Shown: positions 58,250-62,036 of the stretch, one piece after another | Position numbering within the stretch: position 1 is the first letter of the stretch | Layout of the letters: every line of letters starts with the position of its first letter | Assembly: GCA_916720425.1 (NCBI GenBank) | Contig: CAKARD010000001.1 | Coordinates: 1-62,036 of the forward strand | Direction: 5' to 3' | DNA: 62,036 bases | Source: an uncultured Kingella sp. | Lineage (GTDB): Bacteria; Pseudomonadota; Gammaproteobacteria; Burkholderiales; Neisseriaceae | Program-made: the position numbers and the translations under genes | The notes under the pieces: generated by a model | What the model was told of the DNA's origin: nothing | The model's database searches: none | What the model saw: only the letters and a program-made list of their open reading frames with translations

Positions 58250-60727
58250 ATGACTGTCGCCAAACCATCCCCCATGATGCAACAATATCTTGCCATAAAA
58301 GCAGAGCATTCTGATAAATTAGTGTTTTATCGTATGGGGGATTTTTACGAATTATTTTTTGACGATGCAGTAGAAGCAGCAAAGTTACTAGATATTACCT
58401 TAACCACACGCGGACAACACAATGGCGAACCCATTAAAATGGCGGGTATTCCATATCATGCGGTAGAGCAATATCTTGCCAAACTGGTCAAATTGGGGCG
58501 TGTTGTAGCAATTTGTGAACAAGTGGGTGAAGTGGGCGCAAGTAAATTGGTAGAACGTAAAATCGTGCGTATTGTCAGTGCGGGAACCCTCACCGATAGT
58601 GCATTGTTGGAAGACAAGCAAACTAATCGTATTGCCGCAATAGGTGTGGGTAAAAAACAAACTGCCTTAGCGTGGGCTTCTTTAGAAAGCGGTGAATTTC
58701 GCGTTAAAATTATTCATCCTCAACAAATCACACATGAGTTAGCACGTTTATCACCTGCCGAATTATTATGTGATGATAAATTTTTATTACCAGAAGGTTG
58801 CATTAAAATTCCACTGAGTCGCTTAAATCATTGGCAATTTTCATCAGATGCGGGTTATCAATTATTAACCGATTATTTTGCCAGTCAAGATTTGCATGCA
58901 TTTGGTTTGGATTTAAACGAACATAGCATGGCTATTGGGGCGGCAGGTGCATTGTTGAACTATCTTAAAATCACCCAAAATCAGCTGCCTCCACATATGG
59001 ATGCATTGGTGTTAGAAAATGAACAACAATATATTGCCCTCGATGCCGCCACGCGCCGAAATTTAGAGTTAACACGAACAATAGGAGGACAGAATTCACC
59101 AACATTATTTTCTATATTAGATAATTGCGCCACGCATATGGGCAGCCGCTTATTGGCCAACTGGTTGCACCAACCCTTACGCAATCATGATCATATTCAA
59201 TCACGCTTGGATTCGGTACAAGCATTGTTGGAATGCTCATTTTCAGATATTCGAGCGCAACTAAAAAATATTGCTGATATTGAGCGTATCAGCGCACGTA
59301 TTGCATTACAATCAGCACGACCACGTGATTTATCCACCTTACGTGATAGTTTGTTTGCTTTGCATCACATCGTATTACCTCAAAGCAGTTTATTAACCAC
59401 TTTGTCAGAATATTTCCCAGCCACACGCCCCATTGCCGAATTATTGCATGCCAGTATTTTGCCAGAACCCTCTGTTTGGCTCAAAGACGGTGATGTTATT
59501 AATCATGGCTATCATCATGAATTAGATCAATTAAGACACATTCAAACTCACGGAGATGAATTTTTACGTAATTTACAAACCCAAGAAGCTGAACGCACAC
59601 AACTTTCTACCTTAAAAGTTGAATACAACCGCGTACATGGATTTTATATAGAATTGTCCAAAGCCCAAGCGCAATACGCACCCAGCGATTATCAGCGTCG
59701 CCAAACTTTAAAAAACACAGAACGCTTTATTACTCCTGAACTTAAAGCATTTGAAGAACAATTTTTGGTTGCCCAAGACAAAGCTTTAGCATTAGAAAAA
59801 ATGCTCTATGAACAATTGTTAAGTCAATTGCAATCACATTTGCCGATTTTACAGCAAACAGCACGTGCGGTTGCCACATTAGATGTTTTATGTAGTTTTG
59901 CGCATATTGCACAAACTCAGCACTACACACAACCCCAACTACATTCAGGCAATCTCATTGAAATAAAATCAGGACGACACCCAGTGGTAGAGCAACAAGT
60001 TCGCCACTTTACACCCAATCATACACAGTTGCATCATGAGAAACGCCTATGTTTGCTCACCGGCCCAAATATGGGGGGAAAATCCACCTATATGCGTCAA
60101 ATTGCTCTTATTGTCTTAATGGCACATATTGGTAGCTATGTACCTGCCGAATCTGCCACGATTGGTGCCATAGACCAAATTTTCACCCGCATTGGCGCAT
60201 CTGATGACTTAGCAAGTAACCGTTCTACCTTTATGGTAGAAATGTCTGAAACCGCCTATATTTTGCATCATGCCAGTCCTCATTCGCTGGTTTTAATGGA
60301 CGAAGTGGGACGTGGCACATCTACATTTGACGGTTTGGCATTGGCTCAAGCCATTGCTGAATATCTATTACAACACAACCAATCACTAAGCCTATTTGCC
60401 ACCCATTATTTTGAGTTAATCCATTTGTCAGAACAATATTCCAGTGCCTTTAATCAGCATTTAAGTGCGATAGAACAAGGGCAAAACATCGTCTTTTTGC
60501 ATCAAGTAGAAGAAGGTGCAGCGACCAAAAGTTATGGTATTGCCGTTGCCAAGCTAGCGGGATTACCTTTGCGTGCATTAAACACGGCTCGCAAACATCT
60601 TAAGGCACTAGAGCAACAGAGTTTATCGCCCCAAATGGATTTATTTGTTTCACCTAAGATTGAAGAAGCGCATACTTTACACCCCATATTAGAGCAATTA
60701 AACCAAATTAAAAGCCAAATAGATTAA
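58250..60727 (+). CDS. mutS: DNA mismatch repair protein MutS
   Basis: Recognises mismatches and starts repair with MutL. The N-terminal mismatch-reading Phe-X-Glu is in MGDFYELFFDDA (about 31-33); the ATPase has GPNMGGKSTYMRQIALI and the Walker B/signature DEVGRGTSTFDG. At 825 aa it is slightly shorter than enteric MutS, lacking part of the C-terminal tetramerisation tail. The start at 58250 has a plausible but weak ribosome-binding site. No mutL nearby. Confidence 0.96.
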   Translation: MTVAKPSPMMQQYLAIKAEHSDKLVFYRMGDFYELFFDDAVEAAKLLDITLTTRGQHNGEPIKMAGIPYHAVEQYLAKLVKLGRVVAICEQVGEVGASKLVERKIVRIVSAGTLTDSALLEDKQTNRIAAIGVGKKQTALAWASLESGEFRVKIIHPQQITHELARLSPAELLCDDKFLLPEGCIKIPLSRLNHWQFSSDAGYQLLTDYFASQDLHAFGLDLNEHSMAIGAAGALLNYLKITQNQLPPHMDALVLENEQQYIALDAATRRNLELTRTIGGQNSPTLFSILDNCATHMGSRLLANWLHQPLRNHDHIQSRLDSVQALLECSFSDIRAQLKNIADIERISARIALQSARPRDLSTLRDSLFALHHIVLPQSSLLTTLSEYFPATRPIAELLHASILPEPSVWLKDGDVINHGYHHELDQLRHIQTHGDEFLRNLQTQEAERTQLSTLKVEYNRVHGFYIELSKAQAQYAPSDYQRRQTLKNTERFITPELKAFEEQFLVAQDKALALEKMLYEQLLSQLQSHLPILQQTARAVATLDVLCSFAHIAQTQHYTQPQLHSGNLIEIKSGRHPVVEQQVRHFTPNHTQLHHEKRLCLLTGPNMGGKSTYMRQIALIVLMAHIGSYVPAESATIGAIDQIFTRIGASDDLASNRSTFMVEMSETAYILHHASPHSLVLMDEVGRGTSTFDGLALAQAIAEYLLQHNQSLSLFATHYFELIHLSEQYSSAFNQHLSAIEQGQNIVFLHQVEEGAATKSYGIAVAKLAGLPLRALNTARKHLKALEQQSLSPQMDLFVSPKIEEAHTLHPILEQLNQIKSQID

Positions 60728-60740
60728 CATTTTAAGCCAG

Positions 60741-60787
60741 AACACGCGTCTTGCCGCGTACCACGCGCAAAGGGGAATCCCCTTTGC
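60741..60787. repeat. GC-rich repeat unit (copy 3) with a hairpin
   Basis: CACGCGTCTTGCCGCGTACC (24-bp unit ending CACGC) differs from the unit at 46101 at three adjacent bases. A perfect 9-bp stem GCAAAGGGG (60767-60775) with CCCCTTTGC (60779-60787) follows directly. It lies between mutS and rsmD; no inverted partner is seen here. Confidence 0.55.
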
Positions 60788-60837
60788 CATCCCCACCGAC
60801 CCCAAACGCTCACTATTATATTTAAAAACAGAATATT

Positions 60838-61422
60838 ATGAATCCAAAAAACAAAGCTCACCAACAACATAAAAATCAAATTCGTATTATTGGCGGACAA
60901 TTTAGCGGGAGAAAAATTTCCTTTGTGAGTGCAGAAGGTTTGCGCCCCACACCCGATAGCGTCCGTGAAAAACTATTTAATTGGCTAGGACAAGATTTAA
61001 CAGGGCAAAGCGTCCTAGATCTCTTTGCAGGCAGTGGTGCACTGGGTTTAGAAGCGCTATCACGTCATGCGCAACAAGTTGTATTCTGCGAAAAAAACAC
61101 CACGACTGCCCAACAATTACGCAAACAGATCCAACAGCTAAATACCACCCAACACGTTCAAGTATTAGAACAAGACGCGCTAAGTTATCTAGCACAAAGC
61201 ACACAAAAGTTTGACGTTATTTTTTTAGATCCACCGTTTGCATGGCAAAATTGGGCCATACTATTTGAAAGTCTATTGCCACGATTGCATGCCGATACGG
61301 CCATTTATTTAGAGGCCAGTATACTGCCCAATATACCATCCATGTTAAATATACACCGGCAAGGCAGGGCAGGAAAAAGCCAATTTTGTTTACTTTATCC
61401 AATGACGCAACAGTTTGAATAA
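60838..61422 (+). CDS. rsmD: 16S rRNA (guanine-966-N2)-methyltransferase
   Basis: Methylates G966 of 16S rRNA using S-adenosylmethionine. The 194-residue protein has IRIIGGQFSGRKISF and GLRPTPDSVREKLFNWL in the N-terminal part, the SAM motif VLDLFAGSGALGLEALSR and the catalytic DPPF in VIFLDPPFAW. Length is normal. coaD and the ferredoxin gene commonly follow rsmD; here the ferredoxin is next but with its own promoter, and coaD is missing. Confidence 0.95.
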   Translation: MNPKNKAHQQHKNQIRIIGGQFSGRKISFVSAEGLRPTPDSVREKLFNWLGQDLTGQSVLDLFAGSGALGLEALSRHAQQVVFCEKNTTTAQQLRKQIQQLNTTQHVQVLEQDALSYLAQSTQKFDVIFLDPPFAWQNWAILFESLLPRLHADTAIYLEASILPNIPSMLNIHRQGRAGKSQFCLLYPMTQQFE

Positions 61423-61491
61423 AAAGCATTTAATAATTATTATCAGAGTGTTAAAAAAGGGAGATAAAGCTGTTTTCATATTAAATTATGC

Positions 61492-61497
61492 TATAAT
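61492..61497 (+). promoter_or_regulatory. -10 element of the ferredoxin gene
   Basis: A perfect TATAAT in ATGCTATAATTTTG, with the ferredoxin ATG 36 bp downstream. No good -35 is seen; the TG-like ATG context may compensate. Confidence 0.5.
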
Positions 61498-61532
61498 TTT
61501 GCCCCTTACAATCTAGATGCGAGAACACAAAC

Positions 61533-61784
61533 ATGGCACTCTTTATTACAGATGAATGCATTAATTGCGATGTGTGCGAACCAGAATGTCCCAATGATGC
61601 CATTTCACAGGGCGAAGAAATTTACGAAATCAATCCAAACTTATGTACCCAGTGTGTAGGGCATTATGACGAACCACAGTGTCAACAAGTATGTCCAGTA
61701 GATTGCATTTTAATAGATGAAACGCATCCTGAAACACACGATGAGTTAATGGCAAAATACCACCGTATCGTAGCAGAAAAATAA
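61533..61784 (+). CDS. YfhL-type 2[4Fe-4S] ferredoxin
   Basis: A small electron carrier of 83 aa with two cluster motifs: CINCDVCEPECP at residues 10-21 and CTQCVGHYDEPQCQQVCP near 38-55. The eight-residue insertion between cysteines of the second motif is the mark of the YfhL/Allochromatium-type ferredoxin with a very low potential. The role in this organism is unknown. It is transcribed alone, ahead of the tRNA cluster. Confidence 0.92.
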   Translation: MALFITDECINCDVCEPECPNDAISQGEEIYEINPNLCTQCVGHYDEPQCQQVCPVDCILIDETHPETHDELMAKYHRIVAEK

Positions 61785-61833
61785 AATATTTAAATAATAA
61801 ACAAAGTATTAAGATAAAATTTATAGATAACAC

Positions 61834-61863
61834 TTGACTAAGTTTGAAGATATAAATTAAAAT
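61834..61863 (+). promoter_or_regulatory. Promoter of the tRNA-Tyr/tRNA-Gly transcript
   Basis: -35 TTGACT (61834-61839), 18 bp, -10 TAAAAT (61858-61863), with tRNA-Tyr beginning 15 bp after the -10. Confidence 0.6.
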
Positions 61864-61877
61864 CCAGTTTCTCTTTA

Positions 61878-61961
61878 GGTGGGATTCCCGAGCGGCCAAA
61901 GGGGGCAGACTGTAAATCTGTTGCGAGAGCTTCGAAGGTTCGAATCCTTCTCCCACCACCA
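61878..61961 (+). tRNA. tRNA-Tyr (GUA)
   Basis: A cloverleaf with a long variable arm (class II): acceptor GGTGGGA paired to TCCCACC, encoded CCA, anticodon loop CTGTAAA (anticodon GTA), and GTTCGAAT in the T arm. It is followed by tRNA-Gly after 24 bp, the arrangement that precedes tRNA-Thr and tuf in many proteobacteria. Confidence 0.96.
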
Positions 61962-61985
61962 TATTTCATTTGGGGCAAGAGATAA

Positions 61986-62036
61986 GCGGGTGTAGCTCAA
62001 TGGTAGAGCAGAAGCCTTCCAAGCTTACGGTGAGGG
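61986..62036 (+). tRNA. tRNA-Gly (UCC), cut by the window end
   Basis: The 5' part of a tRNA: acceptor start GCGGGTG, D arm TAGCTCAATGGTAGAGC and anticodon loop CTTCCAA (anticodon TCC). The T arm and acceptor 3' side lie beyond the window. Confidence 0.92.

Noticed and set aside
1..62036. CRISPR array, prophage or integrated island
   Set aside because: I saw no regularly spaced direct repeats, no integrase or phage structural genes and no att-like duplication at the tRNA genes.

Overview
This 62 kb window is a stretch of AT-rich bacterial chromosome. It most probably comes from a low-GC member of the Neisseriaceae. The best evidence is an RmpM-type (class 4) OmpA-domain protein, a neisserial-style BamA ending in FQFQLGTVF, the dxr-rseP-bamA-skp-lpxD order, a 351-residue transaldolase, an HMW1C-type glycosyltransferase and several short inverted repeats whose ends resemble neisserial Correia elements. 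I did not come across the classic neisserial uptake word GCCGTCTGAA while reading, so the genus is left open. No prophage, transposase, rRNA operon or CRISPR array is visible; nearly all of the window is housekeeping sequence.

Layout. 1-4.6 kb: a DGC-domain protein with ispH, a TRIC-like membrane protein, rpmE, lspA and dnaN. 4.8-12.5 kb: an orphan amino-acid-binding lipoprotein, then the envelope-biogenesis operon dxr-rseP-bamA-skp-lpxD (minus strand). 12.7-20.2 kb: tal, a small membrane protein, cmk, a decayed amino-acid-binding lipoprotein gene, dnaJ, asd, folE2, a small GNAT and ogt. 20.2-26.4 kb: secB, rmpM, cysB, a YihY-family membrane protein, a DUF442 phosphatase-like protein, a DUF4424 protein and a DUF465 protein. 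26.4-33.1 kb: thiB behind a TPP riboswitch and intrinsic terminator, tRNA-Glu and tRNA-Arg, hprA, and the divergent Entner-Doudoroff genes edd and zwf. 33.2-37.9 kb: queF-yhhQ (queuosine), a small periplasmic protein, guaB and lysC. 38.1-42.6 kb: nosZ and nosR for nitrous oxide reduction. 42.9-49.0 kb: an iron-siderophore uptake operon (TonB receptor, binding lipoprotein, two permeases, ATPase). 49.0-54.5 kb: a metal-binding HMA protein, a heptosyltransferase, glnE and murA. 54.7-62.0 kb: an HMW1C-like N-glycosyltransferase, mltA, mutS, rsmD, a YfhL-type ferredoxin, tRNA-Tyr and the start of tRNA-Gly.

Regulation visible in the DNA: a perfect FNR box (TTGAT-N4-ATCAA) placed exactly 41.5 bp upstream of a predicted nosR start site, a Fur-box-like palindrome at the promoter of the siderophore operon, a complete TPP riboswitch, a consensus promoter for rmpM with a leader of about 110 nt, and many intrinsic terminators.

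The least expected signals are: (i) Correia-like inverted repeats, one of which appears to supply the promoter of the DGC-ispH operon; (ii) a GC-rich dispersed repeat (core CGCGTTGCGCCGCGTACCAC) present in at least three intergenic spacers, sometimes as an inverted pair; (iii) a NosZ that combines a Tat signal with a lipobox and has low-complexity Ala/Ser/Pro segments at both ends, encoded without nosDFYL next to it; (iv) an HMW1C-like glycosyltransferase carrying a Lys/Thr-rich histone-like tail and with no adhesin gene nearby; (v) an extra segment of about 40 residues in the second POTRA domain of BamA. I did not find a convincing wholly new multi-gene system.
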